This document shows positions 1-6,240 of a stretch of 7,305 nt of DNA, piece after piece. Positions within the stretch are counted from its first letter, which is position 1. Every line of letters starts with the position of its first letter. The position numbers were made by a program, and so were the translations under genes. Location of the stretch: the NCBI GenBank assembly GCA_050942555.1, contig JBMNNN010000104.1, forward strand, positions 1 through 7,305, written 5' to 3'. Below the pieces are notes generated by a model. The model made no database searches and was not told the origin of the DNA. It saw nothing but the letters and a program-made list of their open reading frames with translations. The stretch comes from JAAYXU01 sp050942555. GTDB lineage: Bacteria > Bacillota > Clostridia > Christensenellales > UMGS416.

Positions 1-1440
1 ATTCTCGCGCAGCGCCCTGTAGTTCTGCCGCTTCGTCGCGAACGCAAGGCTGGGGTTGGCGTGGGGATGCCTGCTGTCGTGGCAGAATACGGGCCCCATT
101 CCTCCGATGTCGTACAGCACGCCGTCGGCTCCGTAGGACAGGATCCGGTCGGCCGACTCGATCATCTTCTCCTGCCATTCGGGCGTAGAGGGGCACATCG
201 CGACCATCGGCTTGTTGCCGTTCATGACCTTGCGCCAGGTTCCGTGGCGGAAGTAGGTCTCGCAGAACGTGCGCTCCCTGCCCCACATGTCCTTGATCGC
301 GATCCGGCGGCCCACCTTCTGGTGGAAATCGGTGTCGGGGTCGACGATATAGTAGCTCATGAACATAAATACCTTGCCGCCTGCCTCGTGTATCCGGCGG
401 ATCTGCTCCTTGAGCTCCTCCTCGCCGCCCAGCTCGTCGTCGGCCTCGTACTCGGGCCACAGCCGCGAGAACCCGCCGGGGATCCAGCCCAGCAGGAAAA
501 GAGTGTTCATGCCCGCGCCGCGCACCTGGTTAAAGAGCCTCTCCATGTCGCTGTAGTGGAAGTTGATCTCCCCGAACTGGTTTTTCATGATGATCCGCAG
601 CCAGCCGGTGAATTCGTCCATCCATTGGGGACGCACCGGAGCCTTCCATCCTGTACTCTCGATCCATGCGCGGTACTTTTTCGCGCCCGCGTGCCAGTCG
701 CCGCCGTGCAGACTGATGCAGTAGGGCATCGTTTCAAATATCCCGCCTTTCTTGAGGAACGGGTATTTAATGAACGAGAACGCCAGCGTCTTGTCGGCGG
801 TCTTCTTCTCAAAGGCCAGCGCGGTGCTCTGCTGCGTGTCGTCGTAGGACGCCATGTAGAGTCCGGCCCGGTCGCCGTCCAGCTCGAACCACTGCATGCA
901 GGCGCGTCCGGGATAGGTTCTGTAGAAGTTGGTGTGCATGTGCTCGGGGCCTTCATATATGCGGGTGCCCATGACCGCGTTGTAGTCGAGCTCCCGGGGG
1001 TTCTCGTACCGGAATCCGAGATCCGAAGGGACATAGAGCACGTCGCGCGCCGGATCGGCCGATATCGAGCGGATCCCCCGCACCATCGGGAACACCCACT
1101 CCATGATCTCGACGTCGGCATTGTTCTCGATCCTGGCGCTGGCCAGTATCTCGTCGTCCTGCAGCGTAAACGTGCACGAGACGGCGATGGGCAGCATCTT
1201 ATCTTTGAATTTCAGCTCCTGTGCCGACACGGTGATGGAGCTTCCGTCAGCGGTGATCGTATATTCCTGCCCGCACCCGTCGATGCAGTTTTCCTCGATG
1301 CGTTCGTCCTTGAATATGAGCCGGAAGAAATACTCTGGCGTGTCGATGAGCTCGACACCGCTCGCCTTGTTGTATATGCTTGCGATGTTCCCCCTTTCGT
1401 CGATCGTAAGGGTCAGTTTGTCGTTGGTGATCGTTGCCAT
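1..1440 (-). CDS. DUF6259-like glycoside-hydrolase-type protein (3' end off window)
   Basis: The open frame runs from ATG at 1440 to base 1 without a stop, giving the first 480 residues; the C-terminus lies outside the window. The start is fixed by AAGGAGGA seven bases upstream, overlapping the stop of the regulator gene. Residues 1-265 look like an all-beta sandwich opening with LTLTIDERGNIASIYNKASG, the start style of DUF6259 and related carbohydrate-active proteins. From about residue 273 (PQWMDEFTGWLR) a TIM barrel begins, with strand-like segments at GMNTLFLLGW (310-319), GGKVFMFMSYY (354-364) and GADGVLYDIGG (437-447). D444, at the end of that last strand, is a candidate catalytic aspartate by analogy with GH31/GH36-type barrels. 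H168, W184 and the segment LHGGDWHAGAKKYRAW (244-259) also look like sugar-site elements. There is no signal peptide, so it is probably cytoplasmic. Substrate is unknown. The family call rests on recalled resemblance, not a search; a more general beta-sandwich plus TIM-barrel glycosidase is the alternative. Confidence 0.72.
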   Translation of the reverse strand, partial: MATITNDKLTLTIDERGNIASIYNKASGVELIDTPEYFFRLIFKDERIEENCIDGCGQEYTITADGSSITVSAQELKFKDKMLPIAVSCTFTLQDDEILASARIENNADVEIMEWVFPMVRGIRSISADPARDVLYVPSDLGFRYENPRELDYNAVMGTRIYEGPEHMHTNFYRTYPGRACMQWFELDGDRAGLYMASYDDTQQSTALAFEKKTADKTLAFSFIKYPFLKKGGIFETMPYCISLHGGDWHAGAKKYRAWIESTGWKAPVRPQWMDEFTGWLRIIMKNQFGEINFHYSDMERLFNQVRGAGMNTLFLLGWIPGGFSRLWPEYEADDELGGEEELKEQIRRIHEAGGKVFMFMSYYIVDPDTDFHQKVGRRIAIKDMWGRERTFCETYFRHGTWRKVMNGNKPMVAMCPSTPEWQEKMIESADRILSYGADGVLYDIGGMGPVFCHDSRHPHANPSLAFATKRQNYRALREN

Positions 1441-1447
1441 CGGTGAA

Positions 1448-1455
1448 TCCTCCTT
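1448..1455 (-). promoter_or_regulatory. Strong Shine-Dalgarno of the DUF6259 gene
   Basis: AAGGAGGA is read on the minus strand seven bases before ATG 1440. It overlaps the TAA stop of the regulator gene (1454-1456), so termination of the regulator and initiation of the next gene are probably coupled. This is the best ribosome site in the window. Confidence 0.85.
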
Positions 1456-2341
1456 ATTTTTCCCACGAGAACCCGCCACTCTTCTTGCGCCGGGTATAGC
1501 TCATGGTTTCATCAAGATACTTTTTAATGTTCTCATACTCGACGCTGGCGACCGCAGTATAGAGTATGTCGATGATATTGAGCTGCCCGATCCGCGAGCT
1601 CATCGCGCCGCTTCGTACAAACGACTCGGTGGATGAAGTCTGCAGCCGTATGTCCACCAGTTTGCTCAGGCGGTTGGGTCCGTACCGGGTGATGCCTATC
1701 GCGGTGGCTCCGGTCTCGCGGACGACGCTGAGCGTATCGAATATATCCCTCGATTCGCCCGAATAGGATATGAGCACCGCCACATCGTCCTTTGTAAGGC
1801 CCGCCGCAGAGAGTATCTGCATATGGGGATCCGACGTCGCCACCGACACCTTTTTTATACGCAGGAATTTGTTCTGCGCGTCGTAGGCCACGAGCCCCGA
1901 GTTGCCCACGCCGTAGAAGTCGACGCGTTTCGCCTTCACGATTGCCTGAACAGCCCGCTCCATTTCGGCGGGATTTAGCACGCTGGCGCTGTGCTCAAGC
2001 GTACGGATGTTGTTCTGGCATACGTTGCGGATGATCGACTGTATGCTGTCGTTGGGGTGGATGTCCGAGTATTTCAGGTTCTCCCGGTTGGAGAGCGCCA
2101 GATCCGCGGACAGCGCGACGCACAGCTGTTTGTAACCCCTGTATCCCAGGGTTTTGCACAGGCGGACCACCGAGGATTTGCTGACTTCGCTGCGGGTCGC
2201 CAGCTCCTCGATGGGCATGTTGATCGTCTCCTCCGGATATTCGACGATGAACTTTGCGATCCGCATCTCGGCGGGCGAGAGCGTATCGAGCGAATCCCGA
2301 ATCCTGACATAGCATCCGGACATCTCCATTGCGCTTACCAT
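1454..2341 (-). CDS. RpiR-family transcriptional regulator (HTH_6 plus SIS domain)
   Basis: A 295-residue protein, the usual size for RpiR/MurR regulators. Residues about 10-87 form the N-terminal DNA-binding domain: LSPAEMRIAKFIVEYPEE, then the helix-turn-helix IEELATRSEVSKSSVVRLCK (44-63) and LGYRGYKQL, all typical of the family. Residues about 120-265 form the SIS sugar-phosphate-binding domain, with FYGVGNSG (142-149), the serine-rich loop ISYSGESRD (191-199), and RIGQLNIIDILY (250-261). The family senses a phosphorylated sugar and represses or activates nearby catabolic genes, so it most likely controls this operon; its operator is not visible here. The frame stays open upstream to 2650, but that part overlaps the glycosidase gene and lacks family features. 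ATG 2341 lies 32 bases after the previous stop; ATG 2329 is an alternative giving 291 residues. The gene looks somewhat less GC-rich than its neighbours, especially toward its 3' end. Confidence 0.93.
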   Translation of the reverse strand: MVSAMEMSGCYVRIRDSLDTLSPAEMRIAKFIVEYPEETINMPIEELATRSEVSKSSVVRLCKTLGYRGYKQLCVALSADLALSNRENLKYSDIHPNDSIQSIIRNVCQNNIRTLEHSASVLNPAEMERAVQAIVKAKRVDFYGVGNSGLVAYDAQNKFLRIKKVSVATSDPHMQILSAAGLTKDDVAVLISYSGESRDIFDTLSVVRETGATAIGITRYGPNRLSKLVDIRLQTSSTESFVRSGAMSSRIGQLNIIDILYTAVASVEYENIKKYLDETMSYTRRKKSGGFSWEK

Positions 2342-2350
2342 CTTTCTACT

Positions 2351-2356
2351 ATCCCT
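2351..2356 (-). promoter_or_regulatory. Weak Shine-Dalgarno of the RpiR regulator
   Basis: AGGGAT lies nine bases before ATG 2341 on the minus strand. It is a poorer match than the sites of the flanking genes, which would fit lower translation of the regulator than of the enzymes. If ATG 2329 is the true start, this site is too far away and no good site is seen. Confidence 0.45.
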
Positions 2357-2373
2357 GCTGCCGCATCCCCCTT

Positions 2374-4278
2374 CTACAGATGCGCCGCATCCAGCCCCAG
2401 CACCACGAACGCGCCGGTCGTCACGACGGGCAGTTCGACGACGGTTCCCTCGGGGCCTGTTCGGACGGCCGCGGGCACGATCCCTTCGGGCGTCGCGACC
2501 GCCGCCTTGTCGGCCATGATCGGGCTTCCGCCGGGAATGACCAGCCGTGCGCCCTCGACCGGACGCTCCAGACTGTCTATATTGGTCAGGCACGCCACAT
2601 AGTAGGGACTGCCTTCGTGTGTCCCGGTTACGGTCTGCACCGCAAGGCACGGCCGGCTGGCATCCACTCGGAGCGCCGGCTCGATTCCGGCCTGCTCGAG
2701 AGCCTCTGCGGCGCTCAGAAGCGCTGCCTGCCCGCCGGTCTGGCGGCGTCTGAATCCCTGGTTGAACGCGTCGTATACATAGACCGCGCCGCCCGATGCG
2801 GCAAACGCGTCGAGGCCGGCCAGCTCATCCTCCGAGAGGCCCTCCAGCACCGGCACGAATGCCACGCGCGCTCCCAGCGCACCGGCCGCAAGGTCGGAGG
2901 CGCGCAGCACGTCGACCGAAACCCCCGCCTGGCGCAGCGCCGCATAGATGTGCCGGGCATATACGGTACTGCGCTCTGCGCACTCCTGCGTTTTTTTCGC
3001 GCCGCCGTTGTCCCGCGCGTCCCAGTAGGCGTTGGCGTGTTCCGAGAAAAGGATGGCCACGCCGCTGCGCAGCCTGTCGGAAGAAGCCAGCCAGCAGGAG
3101 AGGCGGTTAAGGAGAGCCGTCATGGCCACGGCGCGGTCGTACTTGACGGTGCGCGTGCCGTTATTAAAGACCATGCCGAAGCCCTCGGGCTCGGGCCCGT
3201 CGGCATACGGGTAGTCGGCCCGCCACTGGTAGTAGAGTATGCCCTTGTAGCCCGCGCCGATGGCGGCGTAGGTCTCCCGCTCCCATTCCTCGGGCGCCAG
3301 AGCCGTTCGGGCGTTGTATTCGATGAGCCATGCGTGCTTGCCGTACACGGCTGCCGCCGACTCTGCGGCGTCCAGCACAAGGGCCGCCGAGTAGAAGCTG
3401 GGCCCTTTGCAGCCGATGTAGTGGGTGATGCCCACGATATCCATCCGCTCCGCCACACGGAAGTAATCCTCGCCCCGGATGGCCGATCCCGGCATCACAG
3501 GGCACGGCATATGGCAGGTGAGGGTTTCAGGCAGCGCGTAGCCTTCCTTGGCCCTGTCGCTCAGATCGTTGAGGAAGTCGTTCATCCGCTCTGTAAGGAA
3601 CAGCCGCCAGCGCATCCACGGAGCCGGATCCTCGTCATAATACGGACGCCTGCGCGGCGGCTCGTAGCGCTCGGCATCAGGCTGGCTCATGTACCCGCGC
3701 TCCACCAGCCAGCGGCGGTGCGCCCGTATGGTTTCCGGGTGATAGTCGTAGAATCCCACGTTCGGATACGCCGGTTCATTGTAGATCTGGAAGCTGACCA
3801 TGCCCGGCACGCCGTCAAAGTGGCGGGCCGAGGCGACGGTCGCGTTCCGGTTGTCCTCAATGATTCCCTCGTGATTGAGACAGTTGCGGACGAACCAACC
3901 CCAGTGGAAGCGCATCTCTTCGTCGTTCTCGTCCAGCATCGTGATGTTTTCAAAGCCCCGCAGGTTGAAATAATAGCCCTGCAGCCGGACCATGGTCGCG
4001 ATGCCGACGCGATCGGCTTCCCGGAGCGTCTCGTCTATGAACGGAAATGATGTGATGACCTGGCTGTTTTCGAGCTTCGCATCGCCCAGCGCCGCGACGC
4101 GCACGAAGTTGAATCCCGCCTCGGCCATTTCCCGCAGATCCTTCTTCATCTCGCCCACGCGATCGCCCTCGGGCGGTACCGGCACCTTCTGCGGGTGATA
4201 GGATGGATAGTACGACATGCCCAGCGCCAGCACGGGCTTTCCGTCCCTGTGAAGTATCCCGTTTTTCAGCGTATACAT
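2374..4278 (-). CDS. GH42-like clan GH-A glycosidase, copy 2
   Basis: A 634-residue protein resembling GH42 beta-galactosidases (usually about 650-690 residues). Residues about 1-390 form the TIM barrel. It contains IYNEPAY with the presumed acid/base E168 (N167, P169) and WLIEYNART with the presumed nucleophile E320. LYYQWRADYPYADGPEPEGF (349-368) resembles the GH42 'FQWR...G.E.FH' segment. Residues about 405-530 look like the glutamine-amidotransferase-like trimerisation domain: VAILFSEHANAYW, then ARHIYAALRQAGVSVDVLRA, then VPVLEGLSEDELAGLDAFAA and GGAVYV. Residues about 540-634 are a small beta-rich C-terminal domain. No signal peptide is present, so it acts on imported sugars. ATG 4278 is set by AAAGGAG seven bases upstream and by alignment with the paralogue. 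NEP rather than a GH42-type DNE context, and the tandem copy, leave the exact family and substrate open; beta-galactoside or another beta-glycoside is only a guess. Confidence 0.85.
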   Translation of the reverse strand: MYTLKNGILHRDGKPVLALGMSYYPSYHPQKVPVPPEGDRVGEMKKDLREMAEAGFNFVRVAALGDAKLENSQVITSFPFIDETLREADRVGIATMVRLQGYYFNLRGFENITMLDENDEEMRFHWGWFVRNCLNHEGIIEDNRNATVASARHFDGVPGMVSFQIYNEPAYPNVGFYDYHPETIRAHRRWLVERGYMSQPDAERYEPPRRRPYYDEDPAPWMRWRLFLTERMNDFLNDLSDRAKEGYALPETLTCHMPCPVMPGSAIRGEDYFRVAERMDIVGITHYIGCKGPSFYSAALVLDAAESAAAVYGKHAWLIEYNARTALAPEEWERETYAAIGAGYKGILYYQWRADYPYADGPEPEGFGMVFNNGTRTVKYDRAVAMTALLNRLSCWLASSDRLRSGVAILFSEHANAYWDARDNGGAKKTQECAERSTVYARHIYAALRQAGVSVDVLRASDLAAGALGARVAFVPVLEGLSEDELAGLDAFAASGGAVYVYDAFNQGFRRRQTGGQAALLSAAEALEQAGIEPALRVDASRPCLAVQTVTGTHEGSPYYVACLTNIDSLERPVEGARLVIPGGSPIMADKAAVATPEGIVPAAVRTGPEGTVVELPVVTTGAFVVLGLDAAHL

Positions 4279-4285
4279 CGGTATT

Positions 4286-4292
4286 CTCCTTT
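4286..4292 (-). promoter_or_regulatory. Shine-Dalgarno of GH42-like copy 2
   Basis: AAAGGAG is seven bases upstream of ATG 4278 on the minus strand, inside the 27-base gap after the first copy. It supports this start. Confidence 0.8.
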
Positions 4293-4305
4293 AGATCGTG
4301 GTTTG

Positions 4306-6189
4306 TCAGTGCTCGATTACGATAAACGCGCCAAGTCCGACCTCTGGAAGCGGTATATGCAGGCGTCCGTCCCTCTCCCCGGCCGTGAGGGCGATCTCCT
4401 CCTCGGGGGTGAAAAACGTCACCCTGGTTACCCGGGCGGCATCGACGCCGATCGCAAGGGACAGCGCCGCGGCACCGGCTGGCAGCCTGCGCTCTTTTGT
4501 ATCGGTATTGATCAGGCACGCGATGTGGTAGCCGTCTCCGCGGAGCATCTTCACGTCAATGAGAGCGCTTCCCAGAAAGAGCGCCATCGGCGCAATCCCC
4601 CACTCGGAAAGCGTTTCCGCCGCAGGGTTGTCGGCGTATAGATAGCCGTGGCGGCGCCTGACGGGCTCGGGCGCATAGTTGAAGAACCCGTCGCTTCCGG
4701 CCACAAACTCGACGACCGCGCCTCCCGACTGCCGGAAAGCTTCGATCTGGTCGAGCTCAGCCGGGCTTAATCCCTCCCGCGCGGGCACGATGAGCAGCCG
4801 GACACCCAGCGGATTGTCGGCTAGATCTGCGGCCCGCGTAAAGTCGACGGGTACGCCCGCCTTGCGCATCAGCCGGTAGGCCTGCAGCATCGCGTGGGCA
4901 ACGCGGCTCCTTCCGTGGTCCACGGCGTCAAAATATGCATTTGCGTTTTCGGAGAAAAGGATGGCCACACCCGCGCGGCATTTCTCGGCCATCGCGATCA
5001 GGCTGCTTAGTTTTTCATTGATAAGCCGGTTCATGCGGACGGCGCGCTCGAACGCCCCGGTCCGGGTCCGGTCGTTGAAAAGGATTCCGAACTGATTGGG
5101 CTCGGGGCCGTCGGGAAACGGATAATCAGCCCGCCACTGGTAGTAAAGAATGCCCTTGATGCCGCTTCCCACTGCCGAATAGGTTTCCCGGTCCCACTCG
5201 TTGGCCGGCATGTCGGTGCGGGCGTTGTACTCGACAAGCCAGGCATGCTTTCCGAACGTGGCGGCGGCGCTTTCGGCGGCGTCGAGTATTTCGCTGGCGT
5301 TATAGTGGAGTTCGCCGAATGCAGGTATGTAGTGAGTGATCCCCAGTATCTCCATGCCCTCAGCGGTGCGGTAGTAATCCTCGCCCCGCATGGCCGCCGT
5401 GGCGGTCATCGGGCAGCTCATATGGCAGGTCAGCGTCTCGGCCTTCGGGTTGCCTTCCCGGGCTTTGCCCGCCAGATGGCACATGTACCAGTTGAGCCGC
5501 TCATAGTGGAACATACGCCAGCTGATCCATTCGGAGGAATCCTCCCCTTCTTCGGGCCGTTTGCGCGGAGGCTCGGTGGCCATCACCTCGTCTCGGCCCT
5601 TTATCCCCCGCTCGACCAGCCATTTCCGGTATGCGGCGATCGAGTGCGGGTTATAGTCGACGTTGCCGTGGTATGCCGGTTCGTTGTATATCTGGTAGCT
5701 GACCACCGAAGGGTACTCCGCGAAGTGCCTGGCCAGCGCCACGGTGCAGTCCTCATTATCTTTGAGTATCCCCTCATGGTTGAGGGAGCTGCGCAGGAAG
5801 CATTCGTACAGGCCCAGCTCCCGGCCCTCGGCGGTGACCATGGCCTCGTTCGTATGCCCGGATACGTTCAGCGTATATCCCTGCAGGCGTACCATCGTGG
5901 CCATGCCCGCCTCCGACGCATACCCGACGCCCAGGTCGATAAGGGGAAGGCTGACCTCAATCCCCTCCGGACCGCTGCCGGTGCGACGAATATCGCCCAG
6001 CGCGGCAAACCGCAGCAGATTAAAGCCAGCCTCCGCCATCTCCTTCATGTCCAGCCGGAGCTGCCCTTCCCGGTCGTCGCCGGGCAGGACCGGAAATTTC
6101 TTTGGATGGTAAGATGGATAATACGACAGGCCCAGAGCCAGTACGGGTTTTCCATCGCGATAAAGGATTCCGTTTTTTAGATGGTACAT
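4306..6189 (-). CDS. GH42-like clan GH-A glycosidase, copy 1
   Basis: A 627-residue paralogue of the next gene downstream, with the same domain order. The TIM barrel (about 1-390) has IYNEPAY with presumed acid/base E170, WLVEYNART with presumed nucleophile E320, and LYYQWRADYPFPDGPEPNQF (349-368) in the GH42-like position. The amidotransferase-like middle domain (about 405-530) contains VAILFSENANAYFDA, AYRLMRKAGVPVDF and LLIVPAREGLSPAELDQIEA. A beta-rich C-terminal domain ends at FIVIEH. Both catalytic candidates are intact, so it is likely an active retaining glycosidase in the cytoplasm. The start at ATG 6189 is chosen because it aligns exactly with copy 2 (MYxLKNGILxRDGKPVLALG); an in-frame GTG at 6192 would add one residue. 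The barrel is well conserved between copies, while residues 66-130, 195-222 and the C-terminal third differ, suggesting different substrates or linkages. The product is unknown beyond glycosidase. Confidence 0.85.
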   Translation of the reverse strand: MYHLKNGILYRDGKPVLALGLSYYPSYHPKKFPVLPGDDREGQLRLDMKEMAEAGFNLLRFAALGDIRRTGSGPEGIEVSLPLIDLGVGYASEAGMATMVRLQGYTLNVSGHTNEAMVTAEGRELGLYECFLRSSLNHEGILKDNEDCTVALARHFAEYPSVVSYQIYNEPAYHGNVDYNPHSIAAYRKWLVERGIKGRDEVMATEPPRKRPEEGEDSSEWISWRMFHYERLNWYMCHLAGKAREGNPKAETLTCHMSCPMTATAAMRGEDYYRTAEGMEILGITHYIPAFGELHYNASEILDAAESAAATFGKHAWLVEYNARTDMPANEWDRETYSAVGSGIKGILYYQWRADYPFPDGPEPNQFGILFNDRTRTGAFERAVRMNRLINEKLSSLIAMAEKCRAGVAILFSENANAYFDAVDHGRSRVAHAMLQAYRLMRKAGVPVDFTRAADLADNPLGVRLLIVPAREGLSPAELDQIEAFRQSGGAVVEFVAGSDGFFNYAPEPVRRRHGYLYADNPAAETLSEWGIAPMALFLGSALIDVKMLRGDGYHIACLINTDTKERRLPAGAAALSLAIGVDAARVTRVTFFTPEEEIALTAGERDGRLHIPLPEVGLGAFIVIEH

Positions 6190-6198
6190 CACATCTCA

Positions 6199-6205
6199 TC
6201 CTTTT
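6199..6205 (-). promoter_or_regulatory. Shine-Dalgarno of GH42-like copy 1
   Basis: AAAAGGA lies nine bases before ATG 6189 (six before the alternative GTG 6192). Spacing alone does not separate the two starts; the paralogue alignment favours ATG 6189. Confidence 0.65.
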
Positions 6206-6240
6206 CTGTTGCCAGGCCCGGTATTTTTTTGTAGTCGGAA

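Larger units (their letters stand above)
2374..6189 (-). repeat. Tandem gene duplication (two GH42-like copies)
   Basis: The two genes are diverged direct copies with 27 bases between them. Besides protein similarity along the whole barrel, short exact nucleotide blocks persist: gagaaaaggatggccac at 3044-3060 and 4952-4968, and gcccgccactggtagta at 3218-3234 and 5129-5145. The copies start the same way and keep E320 at the same residue number. The duplication is old, judged from many replaced residues and indels. Confidence 0.85.

Noticed and set aside
61..1446. 461-codon open frame on the plus strand
   Set aside because: Antisense shadow of the DUF6259 gene; no family features, and the opposite frame is open to the window edge with a strong ribosome site.
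2342..2650. N-terminal extension of the regulator by 103 residues
   Set aside because: It overlaps the 3' part of the GH42-like gene in another frame, is Arg/Gly-rich without structure, and would make the protein far longer than RpiR family members.
2329..4050. 573-codon open frame on the plus strand
   Set aside because: It lies antisense to the GH42-like copy 2 gene, has no recognisable domain, and its composition (rich in Arg, His, Val, Pro) is typical of the reverse complement of a GC-rich gene. The minus-strand gene has clear motifs and a ribosome site.
5245..6180. 311-codon plus-strand frame, with a similar one at 6619-7302
   Set aside because: Antisense shadows of the first GH42-like gene and of the reductase gene; repetitive low-information composition and no domain.
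6190..6240. Possible promoter or terminator in the largest gap
   Set aside because: The gap holds an A-rich run and a short GC patch (CCGGGCCTGG) but no stable hairpin with a T-run and no -35/-10 pair at proper spacing.
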